DNA of 31,472 bases from an uncultured Pelagibacteraceae bacterium (GCA_902509725.1 CABWYI010000006.1:1-31472); one strand, 5' to 3'. Shown: positions 1 through 8,734, counted from the first letter of the stretch. The notes: a model not told the origin generated them from the sequence alone. Made by a program: numbers and translations.

Positions 1-590
1 TTTTTTTCATAAAAAAAATTTTTTACATATTTAGAAAGTATATCAATTTCAACATTTACCAAACTTCCCTTTTTAAGTTTGGATAAGTTTGTTAATTTAA
101 ATGTATGAGGAATAATCCATATTTGAAAACCTTTTTTTGTTACCTTTGATATAGTCAAAGAAATACCATTTATACTTATCGAAGCTTTTTCAATAATATT
201 TTTTTTCTCTTTTCTATTAATTTCAAAATCAAAAAGATAAGATTTATCAATTTTTTTTATACTAATTACTTTTCCGACTGTATCAACATGTCCTTGGCAT
301 ATATGGCCAGAAATTTTTTGACCATATTCTAACGGTAGCTCTAAGTTAATTTGCTCATTCATATTGATATATTGAAATTTTGATCTTTTAATGGTTTCGT
401 TTGAGAGATAAAATTCCATTATTTTTTTATGAAGAGAAATTAAGGTCAAACACACTCCATCACAAGCAATAGATACACCAATATCTTTTTTAAATAATCT
501 TATATCCGATCTAACAAAAATATTTATACCTTTTTGTCTTTTTAAAATTTTCTTGAGAATACCTTTGTTAAAAATAATTCCGTTAAACAT
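1..590 (-). CDS. ribE: Riboflavin synthase, alpha subunit (C-terminal end outside the window)
   Basis: This enzyme converts two molecules of 6,7-dimethyl-8-ribityllumazine into riboflavin and one pyrimidine, the last step of vitamin B2 synthesis in the cytosol. The frame starts with MFNGII, close to the family's MFTGII, and contains the two barrel repeats with the signatures ACDGVCLTL in the first half and SINGISLTI in the second, plus GHICQGHVDTVG between them. About 196 codons are present and the frame is still open at base 1, so only a few C-terminal residues should be missing (family about 195-215). The start ATG lies one base after the ribD stop, so the two are probably translationally coupled. 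I see no FMN riboswitch, as expected inside an operon. Confidence 0.93.
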   Translation of the reverse strand, partial: MFNGIIFNKGILKKILKRQKGINIFVRSDIRLFKKDIGVSIACDGVCLTLISLHKKIMEFYLSNETIKRSKFQYINMNEQINLELPLEYGQKISGHICQGHVDTVGKVISIKKIDKSYLFDFEINRKEKKNIIEKASISINGISLTISKVTKKGFQIWIIPHTFKLTNLSKLKKGSLVNVEIDILSKYVKNFFYEK

Positions 591-591
591 T

Positions 592-1698
592 TTATCTTTT
601 ATAAATGGTAATATTGTCTTTGGCTAGGTTTGAAGTTATTTTTGACTTAATATTATATTTTTTTTTCAGTATATCATTAGAAGTGAAAATTAGGTGTTTT
701 TTACTTTTTGATAAAATTTTAGAGCCTTTAAAAAGATAAAATTCATCTACCAACCTTAAATTTAGTAAACTTTTAGTTAATTTATCCCCTCCTTCGATCA
801 ATAAATGTCTAACACCCATGGAAAATATTTTTTTTAAAACAAAAATTAGATTTAATCTTTTCTCGGTATCTAATTTTATCTTGATTAGTAATATTCCTTT
901 TTTTTTTAAAATTTGTTCTTTTGAAATTTTATTTGAGTTATGAAAAATTATTGTATTCTTATTTCTAGAAGATTTAAAAATATAGCTACTAAATTTAATA
1001 TCTAAATTTTTATCAAGAATAATTCGTTTCAAGGAATAATTTTTAAAGTTTTTCAGGCGACTATCTAATCTAGGATTGTCTACATTGAGAGTATTAATCG
1101 AAATCATTATCGCATCATTTTTAAATCTTAAATAATGAGATATTTTATCTGATAATTTATTTGTTATTCTTTTTGTACCCTTGCTGTAAATAAGTTTATT
1201 TTTTGAAACAGCTATTTTTGCTGTAACAAATGGTAATTTATATATTCTGTTAACAAAATATGATTTATATAAATCTAAAACCTCTTTTTTTAAAAGACCA
1301 GTTTTAACTTTAATATTTTTCTTGGTTAAAATCTTAAAACTTTTTCCTTTTACTTTTTTATCTATATCATTTATTGAAAAAATAATTTCTTTAATACCAC
1401 TTTCAATTATTTTTTTTGTACAAGGTGGAGTTATTCCATAGTGATTGCAAGGTTCAAGAGTTACATACATTTTTGAACCCGATAAGTTTTCAAATGCATT
1501 ATTAATTGCATTTGTTTCAGCGTGAGGTCGACCATTAAAACCTGTTTGACCAATTGAAATTATTTTTTCATTTTTTACTATTAAACACCCTACAGAGGGG
1601 TTTTTGCCGGTTAATCCTATTCTTGCTTTTGCCAAATTAATGGCAATTTTCATAAAATTTTTATCTTTAAATGTAAATTTATCTTTTCTTGTAGACAT
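592..1698 (-). CDS. ribD: Bifunctional riboflavin deaminase/reductase RibD
   Basis: RibD deaminates the pyrimidine made from GTP and then reduces its ribosyl side chain with NADPH, two early steps of riboflavin synthesis. The N-terminal deaminase domain carries the zinc site: H59 and E61 in GRPHAE, then C84 and C93 in [12 protein letters not shown]. The reductase half (about residues 155-368) shows DNPRLDSR and [13 protein letters not shown]. Length (368) is normal. The chosen start gives a 20-base overlap with nrdR. The next ATG (M16) would remove residues that align with the family N-terminus, so the longer form is preferred. It sits between nrdR and ribE in an operon order common in alphaproteobacteria. 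Confidence 0.94.
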   Translation of the reverse strand: MSTRKDKFTFKDKNFMKIAINLAKARIGLTGKNPSVGCLIVKNEKIISIGQTGFNGRPHAETNAINNAFENLSGSKMYVTLEPCNHYGITPPCTKKIIESGIKEIIFSINDIDKKVKGKSFKILTKKNIKVKTGLLKKEVLDLYKSYFVNRIYKLPFVTAKIAVSKNKLIYSKGTKRITNKLSDKISHYLRFKNDAIMISINTLNVDNPRLDSRLKNFKNYSLKRIILDKNLDIKFSSYIFKSSRNKNTIIFHNSNKISKEQILKKKGILLIKIKLDTEKRLNLIFVLKKIFSMGVRHLLIEGGDKLTKSLLNLRLVDEFYLFKGSKILSKSKKHLIFTSNDILKKKYNIKSKITSNLAKDNITIYKR

Positions 1699-2137
1699 CT
1701 AGTTTGTCCACAAATTGTACGAAATCTTTTTCTTCTCTAAAGTTTCTGTATACAGATGCAAATCTTACGTAAGCTACTGGATCAAGCTCCTTCAAACCTT
1801 CCATAACCATTGTTCCAATTGTGTTGGTTGATATCTCGCTCTGACCTAATTCCTCAAGTGATCTAGATATTCGACTTATAAATTTTTCTGTAGTCTCGGT
1901 ATCTATTGGTCTTTTTTTTAATGCTATAAAAATTGATTTTGCAAGTTTATCTCTGTCAAATGCAGATTTTCTTCCATTTTTTTTTATAACCATAATTTCT
2001 CTATATTGAACTCTTTCGAAAGTTGTAAATCTAGCGCCACAAACACACAATCTTCTTCTTCTTATAGCAGTACCATCTTCAGTTGGTCTTGAGTCTACAA
2101 CTGAAGTCTCGCCTTTCTTGCATATTGAACAAATCAT
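1679..2137 (-). CDS. nrdR: Transcriptional repressor NrdR with shortened zinc ribbon
   Basis: NrdR senses ATP/dATP through an ATP-cone domain and represses ribonucleotide reductase genes. The protein (152 residues) has an N-terminal zinc ribbon starting [10 protein letters not shown] (C3 and C6), the DSRPTEDG segment, the basic stretch IRRRR, and then [15 protein letters not shown]. The ATP-cone follows at about residues 48-138, with KRPIDTE and [11 protein letters not shown]. The second cysteine pair is CxC, whereas the family has CxxC at this point: one residue is missing. The frame is intact on both sides, so this is an in-frame change, not a frameshift. It overlaps glyA by 4 bases and ribD by 20. 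The family call is secure; zinc binding and DNA binding are not assured. Confidence 0.93.
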   Translation of the reverse strand: MICSICKKGETSVVDSRPTEDGTAIRRRRLCVCGARFTTFERVQYREIMVIKKNGRKSAFDRDKLAKSIFIALKKRPIDTETTEKFISRISRSLEELGQSEISTNTIGTMVMEGLKELDPVAYVRFASVYRNFREEKDFVQFVDKLDVYKKR

Positions 2138-3447
2138 TTATTGAGATTTTTATAAATTGGAAAATTCGAACATAAACTGATAACTTCTTTTCTAACTTCA
2201 TCTTCAACCTGAGAATTATCATTAGGATTTTTTGACAAACCCTTAATAACTTTAGTTATCAATTCTCCAATTTTTTCAAACTCTTTTAAACCAAAACCCC
2301 TAGTAGTTGCTGCTTGAGAACCCAATCTAATACCAGAAGTGATCATCGGGCTCTCGGCGTCAAATGGAATTCCATTTTTATTACAAGTAATATTTGCTCT
2401 ACATAAACTTTCTGAGGCCAAATTACCTTTTACACTGAATGGTCTTAAATCAACTAACATTAAATGTGTATCTGTTCCACCTGAATAAATTTTGAAACCA
2501 TTGTTTTTAAGTGTTTCAGCTAATATTTTTGCATTAGCTAAAACATTTTTAATATAAGTTTGAAACTCAGGTTTTAGAGCTTCAAAAAAACCAGCTGCTT
2601 TTGCAGCAATGATGTGCATTAAAGGTCCACCCTGATATCCAGGAAATACTGCGGTATTAAATTTTTTACCTAACTCCTCGTCATTAGATAATATTATACC
2701 TCCTCTTGCACTTCTAAAAACTTTATGTGTTGTAGATGTTACAACATGAGCATAATCACACGGGTTTGGATATCCTTTGCCTGCAACTAAACCAGAAAAA
2801 TGCGCCATATCAACCATTAGATATGCTCCAACTTTATCTGCAATTTCTCGAAATCTTTTAAAATCTATAACTCTTGAATAAGCACTACCTCCAGCTATAA
2901 TTAACTTAGGCTTATGTTCCAACGCTAACTTTTCAACATTGTCATAATCAATAAGTTCAGATTTCTTATCTACATCATAACTTATTGCATTAAACCATTT
3001 TCCAGACATTGAAATTTTTAACCCATGCGTGATATGTCCACCGGAGTTTAAACTCATTCCCAAAAAAGTATCATTTGGCTTTAAGAGAGCCAAGAATACA
3101 GCTCCATTAGCTTGAGCGCCAGAATGAGGTTGAACATTTGCGTATTTACAATTAAATAATTTCTTTATTCTTTCAAGCGCTAAATCTTCAGCTACGTCTA
3201 CATGCTCACATCCGTTATAATATCTTTTTCCTGGATATCCTTCAGCATATTTATTTGTAAGAACAGATCCTTGCGCTTCTAGAACTGCTTGCGAAACAAT
3301 ATTTTCAGAAGCAATTAATTCAATATGATTTTGTTGTCTTATTAATTCATCGTTTATAGCTTTAAATAAATCTGGATCTGTTTCAGATAAACTTTTTTCG
3401 AAAAAATCTTTATAATTAGAATTTATATATTTAATTTCACTAGACAT
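2134..3447 (-). CDS. glyA: Serine hydroxymethyltransferase
   Basis: This PLP enzyme interconverts serine and glycine while loading or unloading a one-carbon unit on tetrahydrofolate. Family blocks are clear: IELIASEN near residue 42, [39 protein letters not shown] and FPGYQGGPL. The Schiff-base lysine is K242 in [13 protein letters not shown]. The residues after it differ from the usual THKTLRGPRGG, which is noted as a finding. Length (437) is slightly above typical because of a short N-terminal extension. It follows rpiB after 5 bases and overlaps nrdR by 4. With sarcosine oxidase in the same window, which yields glycine and methylene-tetrahydrofolate, GlyA would supply a route to serine. 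Confidence 0.96.
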   Translation of the reverse strand: MSSEIKYINSNYKDFFEKSLSETDPDLFKAINDELIRQQNHIELIASENIVSQAVLEAQGSVLTNKYAEGYPGKRYYNGCEHVDVAEDLALERIKKLFNCKYANVQPHSGAQANGAVFLALLKPNDTFLGMSLNSGGHITHGLKISMSGKWFNAISYDVDKKSELIDYDNVEKLALEHKPKLIIAGGSAYSRVIDFKRFREIADKVGAYLMVDMAHFSGLVAGKGYPNPCDYAHVVTSTTHKVFRSARGGIILSNDEELGKKFNTAVFPGYQGGPLMHIIAAKAAGFFEALKPEFQTYIKNVLANAKILAETLKNNGFKIYSGGTDTHLMLVDLRPFSVKGNLASESLCRANITCNKNGIPFDAESPMITSGIRLGSQAATTRGFGLKEFEKIGELITKVIKGLSKNPNDNSQVEDEVRKEVISLCSNFPIYKNLNK

Positions 3448-3452
3448 ATTAT

Positions 3453-3878
3453 TTATATTTTTTTAATCCTTTTGTTGTGCCTACCACCTTCAAATTTCGT
3501 ATTAATAAAAGCTTCAATACATTTAAATGCAGTATCTTTTTTTGTCAATCTAGAACCTAATGTAATAATATTTGCGTTGTTATGCAATCTAGATAATTTT
3601 GTATTTTTTACAGAATAACACACGGCAGCTCTTATTTTTTTGTGCTTATTTGCTGCCATTGACATGCCCATGCCTGATCCACACACTAATATACCTATAT
3701 TTTTACTATTATTACTTACATTTTTACAAAGTTTATGCGCATATTCTGGGTAATTCACTGATACCTCTGAGTTATATGTTCCTAAATCTTGAAAAACATA
3801 TTTTTTAAAAAATTTTTTTTTAATTTGTTCCTTTAATTTAAAACCAGCATGATCAGATGAAATAAATATTTTTTTCAA
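3453..3878 (-). CDS. rpiB: Ribose-5-phosphate isomerase B
   Basis: RpiB interconverts ribulose-5-phosphate and ribose-5-phosphate in the pentose phosphate pathway. The 141-residue protein starts [16 protein letters not shown], with the phosphate-binding DHAG, and carries the active-site loop [17 protein letters not shown] containing the catalytic cysteine. [12 protein letters not shown] near the C-terminus is also typical of the LacAB/RpiB family. It starts one base after the stop of the upstream oxygenase gene and ends 5 bases before glyA; an rpiB-glyA-nrdR order is common in alphaproteobacteria. Confidence 0.94.
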   Translation of the reverse strand: MKKIFISSDHAGFKLKEQIKKKFFKKYVFQDLGTYNSEVSVNYPEYAHKLCKNVSNNSKNIGILVCGSGMGMSMAANKHKKIRAAVCYSVKNTKLSRLHNNANIITLGSRLTKKDTAFKCIEAFINTKFEGGRHNKRIKKI

Positions 3879-3879
3879 A

Positions 3880-4470
3880 TTAATTAAAATTATAATTTAA
3901 AATACAGGCTACCAAATGGATTCTATTTTCTTCTCCTCCATTAAAAGCATTATGATATTTTGTGTTATTTGTAATCCAAACTGAACCATCTGCAGGCATA
4001 TGTTTGGCAACATTGTCGATAACCATGATAGAACCAGGGTTAGTTATTATGGGAATATGCAATCTTGGCTCAGGATCTCTATGCCAACTTAAAGTAGATC
4101 TCGGCTCTTTTAACAAAACTCTAACTCTACCTAACTTATATTTTGAAGATAAAGTGTCATACACTTCTTTAAAATAAGTATTTTTATAATCATCTATAAA
4201 TTCGCAATATGCAGACTCATTGATCATTTCATCTCTCATAGCTTCTTTTCCTGACGCATCAGGTTTTGTCCAGAATACACCTCTAGCTTTGCTTCCTTTT
4301 ATTGAGTCAGGATCACCAGGTATTTGTGTTAAAGAAATTGCACCAAAATTCGATACACCATCAACACCGGTAAACCCCTTGATAGATAAGATTTCTTCAT
4401 AAGCTTTCTGAAGTTTATTTATGTCAAATTTAACATCTTGTTTTTGAAAATCATTAAAATTTAAATTCAT
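3880..4470 (-). CDS. Putative 2-oxoglutarate/Fe(II) oxygenase, aspartyl/asparaginyl beta-hydroxylase-like
   Basis: A 196-residue cytosolic protein with no signal peptide or membrane segment. Its second half has the layout of a small double-stranded beta-helix dioxygenase: H130 and D132 in LSWHRDPEPRLHIPI, a distal H173 in KYHNAFNGG, and R183 ten residues later in ENRIHLV, placed to hold 2-oxoglutarate. This resembles the aspartyl/asparaginyl beta-hydroxylase family, but the first 115 residues give no clue to the substrate; it could act on a protein, an amino acid or another small molecule. It is the first gene of the block running into rpiB and glyA, one base before rpiB, and is divergent from hemB. 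It is one of the few genes here with a full Shine-Dalgarno site. Fold call moderate to good; function unknown. Confidence 0.7.
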   Translation of the reverse strand: MNLNFNDFQKQDVKFDINKLQKAYEEILSIKGFTGVDGVSNFGAISLTQIPGDPDSIKGSKARGVFWTKPDASGKEAMRDEMINESAYCEFIDDYKNTYFKEVYDTLSSKYKLGRVRVLLKEPRSTLSWHRDPEPRLHIPIITNPGSIMVIDNVAKHMPADGSVWITNNTKYHNAFNGGEENRIHLVACILNYNFN

Positions 4471-4483
4471 TTTTAAATACTGT

Positions 4484-4489
4484 CTCCTT
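4484..4489 (-). promoter_or_regulatory. Shine-Dalgarno site of the oxygenase gene, long spacing
   Basis: On the minus strand the sequence AAGGAG lies 13 bases before the oxygenase ATG. It is a full match to the anti-Shine-Dalgarno core but sits farther from the start than the usual 5-9 bases. No other start codon in the right frame lies closer. Most starts in this window have no recognisable site, so this one stands out. The rest of the 90-base gap to hemB is AT-rich with no promoter I can name with confidence. Confidence 0.45.
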
Positions 4490-4560
4490 AAATAATTTAA
4501 TATCCTTTTTAAGATATATTTGTATATTACATTTGTCGCATTAATTAAATAAATTTAAAC

Positions 4561-5547
4561 ATGATTATAGGAAAATACCCGAGCCTAAGACTTAGAAGAG
4601 GTCGAAAAACAGACTGGTCTAGACGATTAATTGCAGAAAATACTTTAACACCAAATGATTTTATTCTGCCAATTTTTTTAGTAGAGGGTAAAAATAAAAA
4701 ACAACTCATCAAAACAATGCCTGGCGTTTATAGATATAGCTTGGATAAATTAAATCCGATAATTGAAAAAGCAATCAAAATAAAATTACCTATGGTAGCT
4801 TTATTCCCTTGTACAGAAAAAAAAAAGAAAAATGAACTTGGGACTGAGGCATTAAATGAAAATAATCTAGTTTGTAGAGCGATAAGACAAATCAAAAAAA
4901 AATATAAAAATCAAATTGGTATAATGAGTGATGTTGCTTTAGATCCGTATACTTCACACGGACATGATGGACTCCTTAAATCAGGTTACGTGATTAATGA
5001 TAAAACAAATGAAATATTAATAAATCAATCATTATTACAAGCTCAAATGGGTTGTGATGTTATCGCGCCCTCAGATATGATGGATGGAAGAATTGGAAAA
5101 ATAAGAAAATCACTTGATCAAAATGGATACGAAATGACACAAATACTTTCGTATGCTGTAAAATATGCATCTAGTTTTTATGGTCCGTTTCGTGATGCTG
5201 TTGGTTCTAAAAAACTTTTATCTGGGAATAAAAAAACTTATCAGATGGACTTTAAAAATTCTGACGAAGCTATTAGGGAGGTCGCCTTGGACATAAAAGA
5301 AGGAGCAGACATGGTAATGGTAAAACCTGGCTTGCCGTATTTAGATATCATAAATAAAGTTAAAGAAAATTTTAAGATTCCTGTTTTGGCGTATCAAGTT
5401 TCAGGTGAATATGCGCTTTTATCTAATGGTTTAAATAAAGGACTTGTAGATGATAAGGTAATCTTGGAAAGCCTAATGGCATTTAAAAGAGCTGGGGCAA
5501 ACGCAATAATCAGTTATTATGCTGATAGGTTAGATGAAATTCTTTAA
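4561..5547 (+). CDS. hemB: Delta-aminolevulinic acid dehydratase (porphobilinogen synthase)
   Basis: HemB joins two 5-aminolevulinate molecules into porphobilinogen, the first common step to haem and other tetrapyrroles. The 328-residue protein shows RLRRGRKTDWSR near the N-terminus, SDVALDPYTSHGHDG around residue 123, APSDMMDGRI, FYGPFRDAVGS, and the Schiff-base lysine K255 in MVMVKPGLPYLDI. The metal-site loop carries aspartate (DVALDPY) instead of the zinc-binding cysteines, so this looks like the magnesium-type enzyme usual in alphaproteobacteria. It is a single-gene unit: 90 bases from the divergent oxygenase and 3 bases from the convergent recO stop. Confidence 0.96.
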   Translation: MIIGKYPSLRLRRGRKTDWSRRLIAENTLTPNDFILPIFLVEGKNKKQLIKTMPGVYRYSLDKLNPIIEKAIKIKLPMVALFPCTEKKKKNELGTEALNENNLVCRAIRQIKKKYKNQIGIMSDVALDPYTSHGHDGLLKSGYVINDKTNEILINQSLLQAQMGCDVIAPSDMMDGRIGKIRKSLDQNGYEMTQILSYAVKYASSFYGPFRDAVGSKKLLSGNKKTYQMDFKNSDEAIREVALDIKEGADMVMVKPGLPYLDIINKVKENFKIPVLAYQVSGEYALLSNGLNKGLVDDKVILESLMAFKRAGANAIISYYADRLDEIL

Positions 5548-5550
5548 TGA

Positions 5551-6231
5551 CTATCTTAAAGTATTTATAAATTCTGCCCTACTCAAGGGTTGATTTAAAT
5601 TGTTAGGTTTTAAGATTGTTTTATCCAAATAATCACCGACTAATTTTAAACCACTTATTAATGTAAATATATCTTTTTCAATTATCTCTTTATCAATTAA
5701 AAAATTAGGAATTATCTTTTTTTCAGTTTTTGACTTTGAGGTATACTGAATTTTATTATCTACAGTAATTTTAACCACTAAATTTTTTAATTCCAGATCA
5801 TAACCAAGTATTTTAAATAACTCGAGTTCCCAAAGTATATAATTCTTAATCCAATCATCAGATTGCAATAAAGAGTAAAAATTTATAATCAATTTATAAA
5901 CATCTTTATTATTTTGATATTCGGCGGTCAAAATTTTAACTAGACTCATTGCAGATGAAATACAGGATAATTTTTGCTTACTATCAAAATATAAAGGCGA
6001 TAAAGCCTCTTGAATTTCTATTTTAAAATAACCTGCTCGATTCTCAGTTTTTGAATTGTAATTAACATAAATCTTATTTCCAATCTGAAGATAATTCTTT
6101 ATTTTTTTTGATGTTCCACCAAAAATTATACCGGAAACCTTGCCATGATTTTTGGTATAAATTTCTGATATTAATGAGTTTTCATTGTATCTATTCTTCG
6201 AAAGTAAAAAACCTGTATCGTCCCAATTCAT
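5551..6231 (-). CDS. recO: DNA repair protein RecO
   Basis: RecO helps load RecA at gaps by annealing single strands and working with RecR. The 226-residue protein begins MNWDDTGFLLSKNRYNENSLI, leading into the N-terminal OB fold (about residues 1-80), followed by a helical region with LWELELFKILGYDLEL. The zinc-binding cysteines found in many RecO proteins are absent from the region after that motif. It is the last gene of the block that starts at dapA and overlaps rnc by 4 bases. The gene era, which normally lies between rnc and recO in alphaproteobacteria, is not there. Confidence 0.87.
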   Translation of the reverse strand: MNWDDTGFLLSKNRYNENSLISEIYTKNHGKVSGIIFGGTSKKIKNYLQIGNKIYVNYNSKTENRAGYFKIEIQEALSPLYFDSKQKLSCISSAMSLVKILTAEYQNNKDVYKLIINFYSLLQSDDWIKNYILWELELFKILGYDLELKNLVVKITVDNKIQYTSKSKTEKKIIPNFLIDKEIIEKDIFTLISGLKLVGDYLDKTILKPNNLNQPLSRAEFINTLR

Positions 6232-6896
6232 TTTTTCTTAATATTTTTTAAACATAAAATTGCAGCGTTCTGTTCTGCATCTTTTTTTGAATTTCCCTCT
6301 GAAATATAAAATTTTGTATCGATTAATTTTACTCCAATTTTAAAAAGTGGTTTATGTTTTGGACCTGTGTTTGATATAACTTTATATATAGGAAGTTTTT
6401 TAAATTTTTTTAAAGAAATTTCTTGTAACATAGTTTTTGCATCAATCTTAGTAACAACACTATCTTTAATATGAGTTGACCATAAATCTAAAACAACTTT
6501 TTCAACAATATTAAAACCTTTCTCAAGATAAATTGACCCTATTAATGCTTCACAACTGTCAGCCATAACCTTATCTTCTATGTTTTCAATATTATTTTTC
6601 TTGTTCAAGGTTAATATATATTTATTAAGATTAATTGATTTGGCTACATCTAAACAAGTTTTCTTGTTAACTAATGATGCAAATTTTTTATCCAATATAC
6701 CTTCTTTTTCATTTGGATAAATTTCTAAAAGTTTTTTTGAAATAATAAGGCCTAAAACACGATCACCTAAGAATTCAATTTTTTCATAATTTTTTTCCCT
6801 ATCATAACTTTTATGGGTTAAAGATCTAACTAATAAATCTTTATTTTTAAAGTTAACTTTAATTTTTTTTTCTAAAGAATTATAGTCTATTTTCAT
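6228..6896 (-). CDS. rnc: Ribonuclease III
   Basis: RNase III cuts double-stranded RNA during rRNA and mRNA processing. The catalytic domain (residues 1-145) carries the signature KIEFLGDRVLGL with E41 and D45, and the second acidic pair D113 and E116 in MADSCEALIGSIYLE. A double-stranded RNA-binding domain follows (about 152-220), from DAKTMLQE to EGNSKKDAEQNAA. Length (222) is normal and all four catalytic acids are present. It overlaps lepB by 1 base and recO by 4, so the three are probably translated in sequence from one message. Confidence 0.95.
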   Translation of the reverse strand: MKIDYNSLEKKIKVNFKNKDLLVRSLTHKSYDREKNYEKIEFLGDRVLGLIISKKLLEIYPNEKEGILDKKFASLVNKKTCLDVAKSINLNKYILTLNKKNNIENIEDKVMADSCEALIGSIYLEKGFNIVEKVVLDLWSTHIKDSVVTKIDAKTMLQEISLKKFKKLPIYKVISNTGPKHKPLFKIGVKLIDTKFYISEGNSKKDAEQNAAILCLKNIKKK

Positions 6897-7630
6897 TAAT
6901 ATATTTTTTTAAAAAAACGACTTAATCTAATTGTCTCATTCCATTTCCAAAAAAAGAAAATACTTCCTTTTCTTTTATCTGATGAAAAAAAAATAAACTG
7001 AACTTTGCCAACAAGATTTTTCTTATTCACATAGCCAACACTGGTTAAATATCTGCTATCTTTGGAACAATCTCTATTATCACCCAAAAAAAAGAAGTGA
7101 TCGTCCGGAACATAAAAAGGATCAGAATTTTGATAAGGGAAATTTTTTAGATAAACACTTTGATAGGTTTTTTCATTTGGTAATATTTCTTCAAATGTAA
7201 AAACTTTTATAGTGTTATCTCCACAAAAAATTTTATCATTAGTAGATATTTTTGATTTAATTACTTCACTATTATTTATATATAAATTAGAGTTTATAAA
7301 TTGAATTTTATCACCTGGCATACCAATTAATCTTTTTACGTAATCTGTTCTATTATCAGCCGGAGTTTTGAAGACAACAACATCACCTCTTTTTGGTTCA
7401 TTGTAGAAAATTCTATTTTTGATTATTGGTGGACTAAAAGGTAAAGAGTGTTTGCTGTAACCATATGAATATTTTGTAACAAAAATTCTATCACCAACTA
7501 ATAAATTTGGCTCCATGGAAGATGAGGGAATATAAAATGGTTGAATGAGGAAAGATCTTATTACTAGGGCTATAAAAAGAGCATAAATTAGTGTTTTTGT
7601 GTTCTCTATTATAAATTTCTTAGTTATCAT
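6896..7630 (-). CDS. lepB: Signal peptidase I
   Basis: LepB removes signal peptides from exported proteins on the periplasmic face of the inner membrane. One N-terminal membrane segment (about residues 13-30) precedes the catalytic domain. The nucleophile is S38 in IPSSSMEPNLLVGD and the general base is K99 in DYVKRLIGMPGDKI. The conserved GDNRDCSKDSRYLTSVGYV box lies near the C-terminus. Length (244) is typical. It overlaps acpS by 4 bases and rnc by 1. Likely clients in this window include the transglycosylase and the solute-binding protein. Confidence 0.96.
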   Translation of the reverse strand: MITKKFIIENTKTLIYALFIALVIRSFLIQPFYIPSSSMEPNLLVGDRIFVTKYSYGYSKHSLPFSPPIIKNRIFYNEPKRGDVVVFKTPADNRTDYVKRLIGMPGDKIQFINSNLYINNSEVIKSKISTNDKIFCGDNTIKVFTFEEILPNEKTYQSVYLKNFPYQNSDPFYVPDDHFFFLGDNRDCSKDSRYLTSVGYVNKKNLVGKVQFIFFSSDKRKGSIFFFWKWNETIRLSRFFKKIY

Positions 7631-8013
7631 TTTTTTTGAATAATCGTAAATGCTATTGAATAATCTTTTTCGTCAGTTAATGATAGAAATAAATCGTATT
7701 TTTTTACTTTAAATTTTTTAATAATAATATTGTCAATCTTTTTTGATTTCAAAAAAAAGGGTTTTCCCATCTTGTTATTTAGGATTTCGATATCTTTAAA
7801 ATTTAAGTTTTTTCTAATTCCTGTACCAAGGGATTTTGCCAATGCTTCTTTTCCAGCAAAGCGTTTTGCGAAGTAATTAATCTTATTTGACTTATTTTGA
7901 GAAATTTTAATTTCATTTTTGCTAAAAGTTCTTGTGATAAATCTTTTATTACTAATTAAATCCTTAATTCTTTTGTTCTTAATAATATCAACGCCAATTC
8001 CTAATATCTTCAT
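7627..8013 (-). CDS. acpS: Holo-[acyl-carrier-protein] synthase
   Basis: AcpS moves the phosphopantetheine arm from coenzyme A to a serine of acyl carrier protein, activating it for fatty acid synthesis. The 128-residue protein starts MKILGIGVDIIKNKRI, with metal-binding D9, and has the second signature FAKRFAGKEALAKSLGTGI in the middle, then IEILNNKMGKPFF and FLSLTDEKDYSIAF. It lies 4 bases after pdxJ and overlaps lepB by 4; the pdxJ-acpS-lepB-rnc order is a familiar alphaproteobacterial arrangement. Confidence 0.94.
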   Translation of the reverse strand: MKILGIGVDIIKNKRIKDLISNKRFITRTFSKNEIKISQNKSNKINYFAKRFAGKEALAKSLGTGIRKNLNFKDIEILNNKMGKPFFLKSKKIDNIIIKKFKVKKYDLFLSLTDEKDYSIAFTIIQKK

Positions 8014-8017
8014 GTTA

Positions 8018-8734
8018 TTAGTTAATAATCTTTTTAAATTTATTGATTACTGATCGTAGACCATAAAAAATAGACTCACCTATTATATAGTGACCAATGT
8101 TAAATTCTTTAATTTCTTCAATATTTGATAATAATTTACAAGTTTTATAATCCAGTCCATGACCGGCATGAACCTCGATACTAAGATCATTTGCTAAAAG
8201 CGAACATCTTTTTATTTTCTTTAGTTCACTTGAATACTTTTTTTTATTTTTGACTAAATTTGCCAAATATCCGGTATGTATTTCAATACAATCAACATCT
8301 AATCTTTTTGAAATCTTAATATCTTCTATTGACGGATTTATAAATAGACTAGTTCTAATTTTATTTTTTTTAAATTTTGAAATAATCTTTTTAAGATTAT
8401 TCTGATTTTTTTTTAAATTTAAACCGCCCTCAGTTGTTATTTCTTTTCTATTTTCAGGTACTATACAGATAAAATCTGGTTTAATTTTTAAAGCTGTGTT
8501 TACAATTTTATGATTGGAGGAAATTTCTAAATTAACTAAGAGATTTTTTATAGAACAAATATCTTTTGCATCTTTATCATTAATATGTCTTCTGTCTTCT
8601 CTTAAGTGTATTGTGATTGAATTAGCCCCCGCTTTTTTTGCAAATTTAGCTGCGTCATAAGGATTTGGATGATGTTCTCCTCTAGCATTTCTTAATGTTG
8701 CCACATGATCAATATTTACACCCAGTCTTTTCAC
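8018..8734 (-). CDS. pdxJ: Pyridoxine 5'-phosphate synthase
   Basis: PdxJ condenses 1-deoxyxylulose-5-phosphate with 3-amino-1-hydroxyacetone phosphate to make pyridoxine 5'-phosphate, giving the PLP used by enzymes such as GlyA. The protein (238 residues) opens with RLGVNIDHVATLRNARGE and carries SITIHLREDRRHI, CIEIHTGYLAN, EVHAGHGLDY and FNIGHYIIGES, which together cover the TIM-barrel active site. It overlaps pyrE by 4 bases and precedes acpS by 4 bases. Confidence 0.96.
   Translation of the reverse strand: MKRLGVNIDHVATLRNARGEHHPNPYDAAKFAKKAGANSITIHLREDRRHINDKDAKDICSIKNLLVNLEISSNHKIVNTALKIKPDFICIVPENRKEITTEGGLNLKKNQNNLKKIISKFKKNKIRTSLFINPSIEDIKISKRLDVDCIEIHTGYLANLVKNKKKYSSELKKIKRCSLLANDLSIEVHAGHGLDYKTCKLLSNIEEIKEFNIGHYIIGESIFYGLRSVINKFKKIIN

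Noticed and set aside
3599..3808. Open frames opposite conserved genes, such as this one opposite rpiB and others opposite the oxygenase, pyrE, gatA and soxB
   Set aside because: They mirror the codon pattern of real genes on the other strand and show no domain, start signal or conserved wording.
4921..4980. HemB lacking zinc-binding cysteines
   Set aside because: An aspartate-type metal loop is normal for alphaproteobacterial magnesium-dependent enzymes, so it is not an anomaly.
5542..5561. CTTTAA/TTAAAG hairpin at the convergent hemB-recO stops, possible two-way terminator
   Set aside because: The stem is six pairs with a single GC pair and an 8-base loop, and no clear T-run follows on either strand. 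It is expected by chance in AT-rich sequence.
5551..6231. RecO without zinc cysteines as a sign of decay
   Set aside because: Length and the N-terminal fold are normal, and the zinc site is not universal in RecO.
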